From: JAUVPB01 sp965223695
GTDB lineage: Bacteria > Actinomycetota > Thermoleophilia > Gaiellales > Gaiellaceae
Direction of reading: 5' to 3'
Assembly (NCBI GenBank): GCA_965223695.1
Contig: CBDCXJ010000026.1
Coordinates: 42,651-106,650 of the forward strand
DNA length: 64,000 nt
The position numbers were made by a program, and so were the translations under genes. The notes beneath the pieces are model-generated. The model worked only from the letters and a program-made list of their open reading frames with translations, ran no database searches and had not been told where the DNA came from. The first letter of the stretch is position 1, and each line of letters opens with the position of its first letter. Below are positions 1 through 9,600 of the stretch, in pieces.

Positions 1-2960
1 CTTCCCTCGAACGCGCAGTTGTAGCCCGTTTCGACCTCGTCGCTCGAGCCGGTGAGGTCGAAGGTGATCTCGTCGCCCGAGATGGTGACCGTGACCTTGA
101 TCGGCAGCTTCACGCCCCGGTTGCGCCCGTCGTCGTCGAGCCAGCCGATCGGCGCTTCGTAGACGCCGTCGGGCGCCTTCGCGATCTCGCGGCGGAGCAT
201 GCGCTCGGAGTAGGCGAGCCAGTCGTCGGCAACGCCGAGCACGGCGTCTCTGCCGTAGGTCTCGAGCAGAGCCAGGTAGCGGCGCCTGCCGAGCTCGCAG
301 GCGGCGATCATCGCCTCGATATCGCCGCGGTTGTGCGTCGGCGTACGCGTGTTCTCGAGGATGTGCTTCCAGAGCTTCTCCTGGCGCACGCCGCGGTCCG
401 AGAGCTTGACCGCCCGGTAGATATTGCCCTCGGCCCACAGGTCGACGAGGTCGACGGCGACTCCGGGATAGGCGCCGCCGATATCGATCAGATGTGCGGA
501 GGCGCCCGTGAAGCCGACGAGCTCGCCCTCGAAGATGACTGGCATGACGATGCCGACGTCGGGAGAGTGCGTCGCGCCGAGGTACGGGTCGTTGTGCAGG
601 ATGATGTCGCCCTCGTTGATGTCGTCGCCGAGCAGCTCGAGGACGCCCTTGACGATCTTCGGCATCGCCGCCATGAACATGGGCGTCGAGTCCGACTCGG
701 CCAGCTCGTTGCCCGCCGCATCGAAGATCCCGGCGCCGAGGTCCTCGGCCTCGCGGATGATCGAGGAGTAGGACATGCGGTAGAGCACCCCAGCCATCTC
801 CTTGGCGATCGCCTGGAATGCGCCACCGATCACGCGCATGAGGATCGGCGTGGCGAAGGCGGCGGCCGGCTTCGCCCCGGCGCCGGCGCGCCGGCAGTCG
901 ATCACGAGGTTGCCGAAGCGGTCGACCTCGACCGAGAAGCCGGGTGGCACGACAGTGGTTGCGTCGTATTGCTCGATCACGGCCGGACCGTCGATGCGGT
1001 TGCCGGCCGCGAGGAGCCCCCGCTCGTAGAACGGGGTGGTGAGGCGCTCGGGACGGCCATCGATGTCGAAGACGACCCCGCTCTCGAGGCGCCTTGCCGC
1101 CGAGGGGTCCGAGCCACCCGACTCGATCTCGGCCCAGCGCAGCTCGTCGACCTTGCCGACCGCGACCACGCGAACGTTGATGATCTCGATCTCGGTGTCG
1201 AAGCGATGCCCGTACTCGCGCTCGTGTGCGGCGTGGAAAGCCTCCTCGAGTCGAGCGACCCAGGCTTCGTCGACCGCTCCGCCCGGCACGTCGAAGCGCA
1301 CTTCGTAGCCCTGGCCCGAGTAGCGGCAATCGGCCTGGCGGAGGACCGCACGGCGCTCATCGGCCACGCCGTCCGCGTCGAGCTGACGCAGTGCCTGCGC
1401 GACGAGTTCGTCGAATCGCGCGCTCAGCCGCCCGAGGTCGAGGCCCTTGATCGGCTGGCGCTCGGTCGCGACGAACTCATGCTGAAGATCGGTCGCAAGC
1501 AGACCCGTTGCGGACGTGATTCCGGGATGCGGCGGCACCACAACGGTCGGTATCTCGAGCTCGCGCGCGATCTCGCACGCGAACAGCGGCCCGGCGCCAC
1601 CGCCGGCGACGAGCGCGAACTCACGCGGGTCGTAGCCGCGGCGAACCGAGTTGAGCTCGATCGCCTGCGTCATGCCGAACTTCTGGATCTGCAGCGCGCC
1701 GAGCGCCGCCTCCTCGACGGTCATCTCGAGGCGATCGGCGACGGTGTTGATCGCGTGCGCCGCCAGGGCCTCATCGAGGCGCATCTCTCCGCCGAGAAGG
1801 CCTCGCTCGGGGCGCAGCCGACCGAGGACGACCTGCGCGTCGGTCGACGTCGCGTCCGTCCCCGCGCGTCCGTAGCAGGCGGGGCCCGGGTCAGCACCGG
1901 CCGAGCGCGGCCCGACGCGGAAGACACCGCCGTCGTCGACGTAGGCGATCGAGCCTCCGCCGGCGCCGATCGCGTCAATGTCGACCATGGGGACCATGCA
2001 GTTGTAGTCGCCGACCTTGGTATCGAGCAGGTGGCGCATCCTGAGCTGGCCGCCGGCGGCCACACCGATGTCGGCCGAGGTGCCGCCCATGTCGAGCGTG
2101 ATCACGCTCTCGCGCGCGGCCATCCGTCCGGCCCAGATGCCGCCGAGAAGGCCTGCGACCGGCCCTGACATGAGCGTGTTCACAGGCCGCCGGGTCACGC
2201 CCTCGACGGTCGCCATGCCACCCGAGGACTGGATCAGCTGCAGCTCGGCGTCGAAGCCGCGCTCGCGCAACGCTTTGTCGAAGCGCTCGACGTAGCGTGC
2301 GACGGTCGGGCCGATGTAGGCGTTCAGGCAGACCGTCGAGAAGCGTTCGAACTCGCGGTAGAGCGGCAGCACCTCGTGCGAGACCGAGACGTAGGCCTCG
2401 GGAAACTCGTCGAGCACGATCTCCTTGATCTGCTGCTCGTGCGTCGGGTTCAGATACGAGTGGAGAAGGCACACGGCGACCGCTTCGACGCCGGCCTCAG
2501 CGAGCGTGCGAACGCGCGCTCGCACCTCGGCGTCGTCGAGCGGGACGAGCACGTCGCCGTCGGGCACGGTCACGCGCTCGCTGACGGTGAGGCGCTGGCG
2601 TCGCGGCACGAGCGGTCGCGACTGCCACGGCAACTCCTGCTGCAGCGAGAAGTTGTGCGGCTTCTTGGCGCGCGCGATATGGACGACGTCGCGGAACCCC
2701 TCTGTCGTGATCATCCCCACATCGGCGCCGCTATGTGTCAAAACGAGGTTCGTGGCCACGGTCGTCGAGTGCAGTACGTTCTCGACCTCGCTCAGGCCGA
2801 CGCCAGCCTTGGCGCAGAGCGCATCGACACCCGCAACCACGCCTCGCGCCGGATCGTCTGGCGTCGAGGGAACCTTGTCAACCGTGACGACGCCAGCGTC
2901 CTCGTCGACGAGGATCAGGTCGGTGAACGTGCCCCCGACGTCAACGCCGAGCCGCCTCAT
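1..2960 (-). CDS. Fused HyuA-HyuB hydantoinase/5-oxoprolinase family protein (3' end outside window)
   Basis: This family hydrolyses cyclic amides (hydantoins, 5-oxoproline) with ATP, or carboxylates ketones; the substrate here cannot be told. The first residues read MRRLGVDVGGTFTD, the HyuA ATP-binding signature. HyuA features continue (GMATVEGVTRRPVNTLMSGP, LDMGGTSADIG, VGPRSAGADPGPACYGR) to about residue 700. From about residue 708 (MRVIGGAFQAIAKEMAGVLY) the same frame is HyuB and stays open to the window edge, 986 codons in all. HyuA and HyuB are usually separate genes in bacteria, so this is a 5-oxoprolinase-style fusion. ATG 2960 overlaps the stop of the EamA gene as ATGA, implying translational coupling. 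It is the last visible gene of a leftward operon behind two transporters, which may import its substrate (inference). Confidence 0.85.
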   Translation of the reverse strand, partial: MRRLGVDVGGTFTDLILVDEDAGVVTVDKVPSTPDDPARGVVAGVDALCAKAGVGLSEVENVLHSTTVATNLVLTHSGADVGMITTEGFRDVVHIARAKKPHNFSLQQELPWQSRPLVPRRQRLTVSERVTVPDGDVLVPLDDAEVRARVRTLAEAGVEAVAVCLLHSYLNPTHEQQIKEIVLDEFPEAYVSVSHEVLPLYREFERFSTVCLNAYIGPTVARYVERFDKALRERGFDAELQLIQSSGGMATVEGVTRRPVNTLMSGPVAGLLGGIWAGRMAARESVITLDMGGTSADIGVAAGGQLRMRHLLDTKVGDYNCMVPMVDIDAIGAGGGSIAYVDDGGVFRVGPRSAGADPGPACYGRAGTDATSTDAQVVLGRLRPERGLLGGEMRLDEALAAHAINTVADRLEMTVEEAALGALQIQKFGMTQAIELNSVRRGYDPREFALVAGGGAGPLFACEIARELEIPTVVVPPHPGITSATGLLATDLQHEFVATERQPIKGLDLGRLSARFDELVAQALRQLDADGVADERRAVLRQADCRYSGQGYEVRFDVPGGAVDEAWVARLEEAFHAAHEREYGHRFDTEIEIINVRVVAVGKVDELRWAEIESGGSDPSAARRLESGVVFDIDGRPERLTTPFYERGLLAAGNRIDGPAVIEQYDATTVVPPGFSVEVDRFGNLVIDCRRAGAGAKPAAAFATPILMRVIGGAFQAIAKEMAGVLYRMSYSSIIREAEDLGAGIFDAAGNELAESDSTPMFMAAMPKIVKGVLELLGDDINEGDIILHNDPYLGATHSPDVGIVMPVIFEGELVGFTGASAHLIDIGGAYPGVAVDLVDLWAEGNIYRAVKLSDRGVRQEKLWKHILENTRTPTHNRGDIEAMIAACELGRRRYLALLETYGRDAVLGVADDWLAYSERMLRREIAKAPDGVYEAPIGWLDDDGRNRGVKLPIKVTVTISGDEITFDLTGSSDEVETGYNCAFEG

Positions 2961-3829
2961 CGGGTCACGCCGATCAGCACTCCGCCGCCGACGATCGCGA
3001 CGGCGACTACGACCACCCGCACGCCGATGGCCTCGCTCGTGCGGAAGAGGAGCGCGGCGAGGATGACGCTCCACAGAGCCGCCGTCGCGACGAGCGGTGC
3101 CGCGACGGTGACTCGGCCGCTGTTGACGGCCTCGAGGAGGAAGACGTTGCCCAGGGCGTGGAGGATCGCGACCGGTACGAAGGGCAGCGCGGAGCGTTTG
3201 AGGCGCTCGACCCGTGGCTCGGCTCGGCGGCGCGCGAGCAGGTAGAGGCCGAGCGCCATCGTCGCTCCGATGAAGAGGACGAACGTCTGGACGAGCGGCT
3301 CGGCGGCGGTGTCGCCTCCGAGCGACCTCACCACGTTGTCACGGATCCCGAACAGGAGGGCCACGCAAAGGGCGATGACGACGCCAATCCGTTGGAAGTA
3401 CGCCGGGCGCTCACGTTCCCAGCTGAGCGCGACTCCACCGGCGACGATCAGGACCGTGCCGGCGATCAGGCCGGCGAGAATGGGCTCGTCGAACACGACG
3501 ATCGCGATCAGCGCCGATGCGAGCGGCGTCGTCCCGAGTAGCACGCCCGTCCGGGAGGCGCCCACCGCCAGGACGGCTCGCGCAGCGAGTATCTGCGCGG
3601 CGCCGGGAACGACTGCGCCGATCAGAAGAAAGGGCCAGAGCTCGGAGATAACGATCTCACCGCCGCGTCCGCCGATGGCGGCCGCAGCTCCCACCAGCGG
3701 AAGTCCGGCAACCATGACCAGGAACATGCCGGCGTCGATGTCGCCGCCGGCCCGGAGCCCGCGAAGGACCGCGACGTTCACCGCGCCGAACGCAAGCCCG
3801 GCGAGGCAGGCGAAGATAACCGTAGCCAC
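2957..3829 (-). CDS. EamA/DMT-family membrane transporter
   Basis: A 290-residue, almost wholly hydrophobic protein with about ten predicted membrane helices in two repeats of five, the layout of the EamA drug/metabolite transporter family. The second repeat contains the typical stretch ending in EAVNSGRVTVAAPLVATAAL. Charged loops are short apart from the central SWERERPAYFQR linker. It lies 9 bp downstream of the MFS gene and overlaps the HyuA-HyuB start by four bases, so the three genes are probably one transcript. Substrate unknown; small metabolite export or import linked to the hydantoinase-like enzyme is plausible but is inference. Confidence 0.8.
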   Translation of the reverse strand: MATVIFACLAGLAFGAVNVAVLRGLRAGGDIDAGMFLVMVAGLPLVGAAAAIGGRGGEIVISELWPFLLIGAVVPGAAQILAARAVLAVGASRTGVLLGTTPLASALIAIVVFDEPILAGLIAGTVLIVAGGVALSWERERPAYFQRIGVVIALCVALLFGIRDNVVRSLGGDTAAEPLVQTFVLFIGATMALGLYLLARRRAEPRVERLKRSALPFVPVAILHALGNVFLLEAVNSGRVTVAAPLVATAALWSVILAALLFRTSEAIGVRVVVVAVAIVGGGVLIGVTR

Positions 3830-3838
3830 GCCGCCAAC

Positions 3839-5011
3839 CTAGCGACCCGATCCCGCGGTGAATGGTTTGGGCCGACGTGTGAGCACCGTCAACCAGACGG
3901 CCGTCAAGAGGCACAGGCCAAGGATGATCCCGTAGACCCAGCGATCTCCGATTTCGCTCGCGATCGCCGCGCCGCCAAGGGGGCCGACGACGTTCGACAG
4001 GCCGGATGAGAGCATCAGTAGCCCGATCACGACGCCGACCCCGACAGCGGCTGTCGTCGCGCCGGAAGCACCCAGGGGGAATGCGATCGTGTAGACGATG
4101 CCGATGGCACCCATACGGGCGACGATCCCCACGATCAGGGCAGTGGTCGACGTGCTGATCACGAGCGGGATAAGCGATGCCGCAACAAGCACCAAAGCGA
4201 AGCCCGCGGCGGGCAGCGTGGTCAAGCGGGAGGCCCGCCGCGCTACCGCCGCGCTCACCACCACGAAAGCGGCGGCGGCCGCCGCGAAGACCAGGCCGAT
4301 CTCGCCACTCGAGAGGCCGTTGTCGTCGAGTTGCAACGGTGTCAACGTCGACACCACGATCTCGGCGAGCCCACCGACCAGGAAGAGAAGGCTCGCCGCG
4401 AGGACGACGGGAACGGCGCGCGCTGCACCCAGCATCGCCGGAATCGGCAGGTGGCCGTGCCTGGCGCGACCGCCTGGTTCGCTAAGCAGGAGCACGCCCA
4501 GCACGACGATCGCAACACCCATCCAGGCGAGGAATGGCACGGCCGTGCCGTAGAGATCTTCGAGGCGCCCCGCTAGCGCGGGCCCGGCCAGTCCGCCCGC
4601 ACCGGCCACGGGCATGATGCCGCCGATCAGCCTGGGGCGCCTGGCCTCGGGCGATGAGTCTGCGAGCCATGAGATCCCGGCCGTCAGAACGCCAGCCGAC
4701 CCGACCGCGAAAACGACCCGAGCCGCAACCAGGGTCGAGTAGTCGACCGCGGCTGCTTGACCCAGCGCCGCCACGACCACCACGCCCGCACTCGCGATCG
4801 TGACCGACCGCGCGCCGAGTCGGTCGGCGACGATACCGATCGGTATCGCGGCGAGCAGGAATGAGAGACCCGCGGCCGCGAACAGGACGCCGACCTGGAC
4901 CTTCGAGATCGAGAACTCGTCCTCGAACGCGGGCACCAACGGGAAGAGGGCCGTGAGGATGGCCGAGTTGACGAAGACCAGCAGGTAGACGGCAATCGTC
5001 GGTGAGCGCAC
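3839..5011 (-). CDS. Major facilitator superfamily transporter
   Basis: An integral membrane protein with about twelve hydrophobic segments. Between segments two and three it carries the MFS motif A (GIVADRLGARSV). The open frame reaches 5176, but the upstream residues are Arg-rich and overlap dinB on the other strand. I start at GTG 5011 (MRSPTIAVYLLVFVNSAILT), directly before the first membrane helix, giving 390 residues. The divergent dinB start is 38 bp away with an SOS box in between. The substrate cannot be assigned; its place at the head of the operon with an EamA transporter and HyuA-HyuB suggests transport of the hydantoinase substrate or product. Confidence 0.8.
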   Translation of the reverse strand: MRSPTIAVYLLVFVNSAILTALFPLVPAFEDEFSISKVQVGVLFAAAGLSFLLAAIPIGIVADRLGARSVTIASAGVVVVAALGQAAAVDYSTLVAARVVFAVGSAGVLTAGISWLADSSPEARRPRLIGGIMPVAGAGGLAGPALAGRLEDLYGTAVPFLAWMGVAIVVLGVLLLSEPGGRARHGHLPIPAMLGAARAVPVVLAASLLFLVGGLAEIVVSTLTPLQLDDNGLSSGEIGLVFAAAAAAFVVVSAAVARRASRLTTLPAAGFALVLVAASLIPLVISTSTTALIVGIVARMGAIGIVYTIAFPLGASGATTAAVGVGVVIGLLMLSSGLSNVVGPLGGAAIASEIGDRWVYGIILGLCLLTAVWLTVLTRRPKPFTAGSGR

Positions 5012-5036
5012 GCGCCACGGTACCGCGCTCGATATG

Positions 5037-5050
5037 CGAACATACGTTCG
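5037..5050. promoter_or_regulatory. SOS box (LexA operator)
   Basis: CGAACATACGTTCG is a perfect CGAAC-N4-GTTCG palindrome, the core of the actinobacterial LexA operator. Its last base is the first base of the dinB start codon, so LexA would block the start region of dinB directly. The divergent MFS gene starts 26 bp away on the other side and could also be affected. Confidence 0.85.
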
Positions 5051-6240
5051 TGTCTGGGCTGGCCCAGATCCTGCACGCCGACCTCGACGCCTTCTACGCG
5101 TCTGTCGAGCAGCGCGACGACCCGCGCTTGCGCGGCAGGCCTGTGATCGTCGGTGCGGGCGTCGTCCTCGCCGCAAGCTACGAGGCCAAAGCGCGCGGGA
5201 TCCGGACGGCGATGCCCGGTGGGCAGGCGCGGCGAGTCTGCCCCGAGGCCGTGGTCGTCGAGCCCCGCATGTCGGCCTACTCGGAGGCGAGCAGGGCCGT
5301 GTACGACGTGTTCGAAGATGCGACGCCGCTCGTCGAAGGACTGTCGATCGACGAGGCGTTCCTCGATGTACGCGGCATGGAGCGGCTGGCGGGAACGCCA
5401 GCCGAGATGGCCGAGCGCCTACGCCACGACGTGCGCGACCGCGTTGGTCTGCCGATCACGGTCGGCGTCGCCCGGACGAAGTTCCTCGCCAAGGTGGCGA
5501 GCGGTGTTGCCAAACCAGACGGCCTGCTCGTCGTACCGCCCGATCGCGAGCTCGCGTTTCTGCATCCACTCCCGGTCGAGAGGCTCTGGGGTGTTGGCGA
5601 CGTCACCGCCGAGAAGCTACGCCGGGCCGGAATCCGTAGTGTCGGGGACGTCGCGCGGCTCGAGGAAGCAACACTCGTTGCGGTGCTCGGCCGCGGCGCA
5701 GGTCGGCACCTGCATGCGCTCGCTCACAACCGCGACTTCCGGCCCGTGCGCCGCGGCCAGCGCCGGCGCTCGATCGGATCGCAGCGCGCACTCGGTCGGC
5801 GCGCGCGCGCGCTCGAGGAGATCGACGCGATCCTGAGCGGGCTCGTCGATCGCGTGACGGGCCGGATGCGCGTCGGCCGCCGCATCGGTCGCACGATCGT
5901 GCTTCGACTTCGCTTCGACGACTTCTCGCGCGCGACGCGCTCGTTCACGCTCGATCGGGCGACGGCGCACACCGAGACGATTCGCGCGGTCGCCTTGCAG
6001 CTGCTCGCGAGCGCGCAACCGATGATCGCTCAGAAGGGCCTGACGCTCGTTGGCGTGTCGGTCAGCAATCTCCAGGACGAGGGTGCAGAACAGCTCGAGC
6101 TTCCGTTCGATCGCCGCAGCGCGCCCGATCTCGATGCGGCCGTCGACCGCGTCAACGACCGCTTCGGCTCGGGTGCGCTGACCCGTGCCGCGCTCGTCGG
6201 GCGCGACCACGGTCTGACCGTGCCACTCCTGCCGGACTGA
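5050..6240 (+). CDS. dinB: DNA polymerase IV (Y-family translesion polymerase)
   Basis: Error-prone polymerase that copies past damaged bases. The N-terminus carries the catalytic HADLDAFYASVEQ motif (residues 9-21), followed by LSIDEAFLD (98-106) with the second acidic pair and by VGVARTKFLAKVASGVAKPD. Near the C-terminus QLELPF (348-353) looks like a beta-clamp binding peptide. GTG 5050 gives 396 residues, normal for the family; GTG 5002 is possible but would add unconserved residues and put the SOS box inside the gene. The SOS box at the start predicts LexA control and DNA-damage induction. With almost no leader, the mRNA may be leaderless. Confidence 0.95.
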   Translation: MSGLAQILHADLDAFYASVEQRDDPRLRGRPVIVGAGVVLAASYEAKARGIRTAMPGGQARRVCPEAVVVEPRMSAYSEASRAVYDVFEDATPLVEGLSIDEAFLDVRGMERLAGTPAEMAERLRHDVRDRVGLPITVGVARTKFLAKVASGVAKPDGLLVVPPDRELAFLHPLPVERLWGVGDVTAEKLRRAGIRSVGDVARLEEATLVAVLGRGAGRHLHALAHNRDFRPVRRGQRRRSIGSQRALGRRARALEEIDAILSGLVDRVTGRMRVGRRIGRTIVLRLRFDDFSRATRSFTLDRATAHTETIRAVALQLLASAQPMIAQKGLTLVGVSVSNLQDEGAEQLELPFDRRSAPDLDAAVDRVNDRFGSGALTRAALVGRDHGLTVPLLPD

Positions 6241-6291
6241 CCGGCTGTCGCGCCGCCTGCGCTGGTCGAGCAGATGGCATACCGTGGCTCG

Positions 6292-7122
6292 ATGGAATCC
6301 GAGCACGCGGTCGCCGCCCACTACACGCACGGTCGCCTCCTCGGTGACCTGCTCGATGCGCTCCGGGGGGCGGGCGTGGATGTGGAGCGGCTGCAGGCCG
6401 AGGATCTCGTGGCGGTCGAGGAGTTCCACATCGGCGGCCGGCAGGCAACCGCCCACCTAGCGGGCGTCATGGGCGTCGTCGCCGACTCGACCGTGCTCGA
6501 TGTGGGCTCGGGCATCGGCGGCGCGGCGAGGTATCTCGCGCTCGAGCACGGTTGTCAGGTGGTTGGGATCGATCTCACTGAGGAGTTCTGCACGGTCGCC
6601 GAGGACCTGAGCGCGCGACTGGGTCTCGCTGAGCGCACACGATTCGTCCACGGCAGCGCGCTCGACCTGCCGTTCGATGACGCCTCGTTCGACGACGCGA
6701 CGATGCTGCACGTGGGGATGAACATCGAGGACAAGGCTCGCCTTTTCGAGGAAGTGGCTCGGGTTCTGCGGTCGTCCGGGCGCTTCGCGGTCTACGACAT
6801 CCTCGCCGGTGGCGGAGGAGCGCCGCACTTCCCGGTTCCATGGGCCGAGGACGCTTCGACGAGCTTCCTCGTCACTGCCGACGAGCTGTGCGCGCTGATG
6901 GAGGGGAGCGGCTTCGAGATCGTTGCGCGCGAGGATCGGAGCGACGCCGGACGAGCCTTTTTCCGCGAGCTCGCTGCCGCGCGTGACGCGGGCACGGCCC
7001 CCGCTGTCGCGATCCCGATCCTGATGGGCGAGAGCGGGCCCGAGAAGCTCGGCAACGCGGTGCGCAGCCTCGAAGAGGGTCGCATCGGCCCCTGGATCAC
7101 GGTCGGGCGAAAGGCGACGTAG
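6292..7122 (+). CDS. Class I SAM-dependent methyltransferase
   Basis: Transfers a methyl group from S-adenosylmethionine to an unknown acceptor. Motif I is VLDVGSGIGG at residues 68-77, followed by VVGIDLTEEFCTVAEDLS (ribose-binding acidic residue), GSALDLPFDDASFD and RVLRSSGRFAVYDIL. The overall pattern resembles sarcosine/dimethylglycine or UbiE-like methyltransferases. I prefer ATG 6292 (MESEHAVAAHYTHG), which begins the conserved part; ATG 6274 would add six residues. Neither start has a strong ribosome-binding site. It follows dinB after 51 bp and precedes the AtuA-family gene on the same strand. Confidence 0.85.
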   Translation: MESEHAVAAHYTHGRLLGDLLDALRGAGVDVERLQAEDLVAVEEFHIGGRQATAHLAGVMGVVADSTVLDVGSGIGGAARYLALEHGCQVVGIDLTEEFCTVAEDLSARLGLAERTRFVHGSALDLPFDDASFDDATMLHVGMNIEDKARLFEEVARVLRSSGRFAVYDILAGGGGAPHFPVPWAEDASTSFLVTADELCALMEGSGFEIVAREDRSDAGRAFFRELAAARDAGTAPAVAIPILMGESGPEKLGNAVRSLEEGRIGPWITVGRKAT

Positions 7123-7183
7123 TCCTGCCGCCGCGGCGCGCAGCCCCCGCACGCCGGTTGCTGTTGGACGTGACCCCGGCACC

Positions 7184-8566
7184 GTGAGCGGCGTCTCGGT
7201 GCTCTGTGCCTCCGGCAGCCTCGGCCTCACGCCGATGCACCCGGAGTCCTACTGGGCCGCGGTCGAGCGCGGGCCCGACGCGATCGTGGCCGACGCCGGA
7301 AGCGGCGACATCGGCCCCGCGTACCTGGGCTCGGGCGCCGAGTACAACCCGCGCGAATGGGAGAAACACGATCTGCGGCTGATGCTGCTGGCAGCACGCC
7401 GCCTCGGCGTGCCGATGATCGTGGGCTCGGCCGGTGGGGCGGGAACGAACGCGGCCGTCGATCGCGAGTGCGAGCTCGTCGCCGAAATCGCCGTCGAGGA
7501 AGGGCTCGGCTCGTTCAGGCTTGCTCGGATCTACGCCGAGCTCGATCGCACTGAGCTCGCGCAGCGAGCGGCGAGCGGGCGCATCGAGGGGCTGGGCGCG
7601 CCCGCGCCGCTGCGTCCCGAGGACGTCGAAGCCTGCTCACGCGTGGTCGCGATGATGGGCGTCGAGCCCCTCCTCGCGGTACTCGAGCGCGATGCAGACG
7701 TGATCATCGCGGGCCGCGCGTGCGACGACGCGCTGTTCGCAGCGGTGCCGATTCAGCTCGGCGGCGACCGCGCGCTTGCGCTGCACATGGGCAAGACGAT
7801 CGAGTGCGGGCCTCTCGTCGCGACGCCGATCCTGATGCGCGAGGCGATCATGGCGACGCTCCGCGACGACGACTTCCTCGTCGAGCCCTTTCACCCCGAC
7901 CAGCGCTGCACCCCGGCCTCGGTCGCCGGTCACACGCTGTACGAGCGGTTGAACCCGTACCAGCTCGACGTCCCGGGCGGCTCTGTCGACCTCCACGGCG
8001 TTCGGTTCGACGAGCACAGCGAACGCATCTGCCGCGTCTCTGGGGCGCGCTGGGCGCCGGCCGAGGAGTACCGCGTCAAGCTCGAGGGAAGCGCCTTCGT
8101 CGGCCATCGCGCCCTGTTTCTCTTCGGCCTTCGAGATCCGCTGTCGATCGCCAAGGTCGATGAGATGTGCGACGGCATACGTGTCGAGGTCGAGCGCGTG
8201 CTGGGCACACCCGACGCCGGTGGCTACGAGCTCCTGTTTCACGTCTACGGCAAGGCCGCGATCATGCGCGAGCGGGAGCCGACGCCCACCATCGACTCGC
8301 ACGAGATCTGCGTCGTCGTCGAGGCGGTGGCGCCCGAGGCCGAGGAGGCGATCAAGATCGCGAAGCTCGCCAAGTACTCGGCGCTCCGCGTCCACTACCC
8401 CGGCAAGCTGGGAACCGCCCGCGGCTGCGCGATGCTCGCCGACGAGGTGTTGCTCGCCCCACACGCCACGTACCGCTGGGCCATCGACCATCTCCTTCCC
8501 CTGTCGGACCCGCTCGAGCTGTTTGCGCTCGAGGTCGCCGACGTCGGCCAGCTGGCCGAGGCCTAG
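7184..8566 (+). CDS. AtuA-family protein (DUF1446)
   Basis: 460 residues matching the acyclic terpene utilisation AtuA/DUF1446 family: CASGSLGLTPMHPESY at the start, VADAGSGDIGPAYLGSG, MIVGSAGGAGTNAAVDRECE and DADVIIAGRACDDALFAA. The biochemical role is not settled; family members sit in acyclic terpene and related catabolic operons. Its natural partner is the DUF4387 gene, now at 9612. The stop codon TAG (8564-8566) lies inside the CCTAGG target duplication of the IS481 element, so the protein is unchanged but the pair is separated by 1 kb. Removing the IS restores a spacing of 6 bp with a GGGCGAG ribosome-binding site. GTG 7184 is the chosen start. Confidence 0.85.
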   Translation: MSGVSVLCASGSLGLTPMHPESYWAAVERGPDAIVADAGSGDIGPAYLGSGAEYNPREWEKHDLRLMLLAARRLGVPMIVGSAGGAGTNAAVDRECELVAEIAVEEGLGSFRLARIYAELDRTELAQRAASGRIEGLGAPAPLRPEDVEACSRVVAMMGVEPLLAVLERDADVIIAGRACDDALFAAVPIQLGGDRALALHMGKTIECGPLVATPILMREAIMATLRDDDFLVEPFHPDQRCTPASVAGHTLYERLNPYQLDVPGGSVDLHGVRFDEHSERICRVSGARWAPAEEYRVKLEGSAFVGHRALFLFGLRDPLSIAKVDEMCDGIRVEVERVLGTPDAGGYELLFHVYGKAAIMREREPTPTIDSHEICVVVEAVAPEAEEAIKIAKLAKYSALRVHYPGKLGTARGCAMLADEVLLAPHATYRWAIDHLLPLSDPLELFALEVADVGQLAEA

Positions 8567-8567
8567 G

Positions 8568-9600
8568 TGTAAGTCCTAGCTAGGTTGTTCCATCCGGGCC
8601 TTCTTGGAGGCTGGGGGGTGTCGAAGCCACCAGTGCCAAGGAGGGTTCCGGATGAAGTTGCACGGTAACGCGAGGACATGTCTGCGTAGTCGTTGTTTGG
8701 CGGTTGGCCGGGTCGAGCAGGAGGGCTGGACGCTTGCTCGGGCTGCCGAGGCGGCTGGTGTGAGTGTGCGTACGCTCTCGAAGTGGTTGCGTCGTTTTCG
8801 CGAGGAGGGCAAGCCGGGGCTGCACGATCGCAGCTCGGCGCCTAGCGTGATCCCGCATCGCACACCCGAGGAGCGGGTCGTGGCGATCGCGGCATTGCGC
8901 CGGTTGCGGATGACGGGCGCCGAGATCGCAGAGTGTCTGAGGATGCCGCACTCGACCGTCTCAGCGGTGCTGACCAGGATCGGGCTGGGCAAGCTGTCTG
9001 GGCTCGAGCCGGCCGAGCCTGCGAACCGCTACGAGCGCAAACGGCCAGGCGAGCTCCTCCACATCGACATCAAGAAGCTCGGCCGTATTGCTCGTCCCGG
9101 CCACCGTGTCACGGGCAACCGCAGAAAGAGACGCCGCGGGATCGGCTGGGAATACGTCCACGTCTGCGTCGATGACGCGACCCGGCTCGCCTACGTCGAA
9201 GTGCTCGAAGACGAGAAGGCAGCCACAGCGGTCGGCTTTCTCCGTCGCGCAATCGCCCACTTCCGCGCGCACGGGATCCAAATCGAGCGGGTCATGACCG
9301 ACAACGGCTCCTGCTACCGCGCCACCATCCACGCCCTCGCCTGCAAAGCACTCCGGATCAAACACCTACGCACCCGCCCCTACCGCCCACGCACCAACGG
9401 CAAAGCAGAACGCTTCATCCGCACCATGCTCGCAGGCTGGGCCTACGCCGCCATCTACGCCAACTCACACCAACGCCAACACGCCCTCCCCGGCTGGCTC
9501 TACTTCCACAATCACGAACGACCACACCGCTCCCTCAATCGCCAACCACCGATACAACGGCTGCAGACGCTCAAACAGAACAACCTAGCTAGGACCTACA
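8568..9600 (+). mobile_element. IS481-family insertion sequence, complete, with 6-bp target duplication
   Basis: A 1033-bp element bounded by 23-bp inverted repeats (8568-8590 and 9578-9600) that differ at one base, starting TGT and ending ACA. It is flanked on both sides by CCTAGG (8562-8567 and 9601-9606), a duplication of the NCTAGN type known as the IS481 target. It encodes one intact transposase. Perfect flanks and repeats suggest a recent insertion. Confidence 0.95.

Noticed and set aside
333..2168. Long open frame (611 codons) on the plus strand
   Set aside because: It is the mirror of the HyuA-HyuB gene; its protein has no motif, while the minus strand matches the family from end to end.
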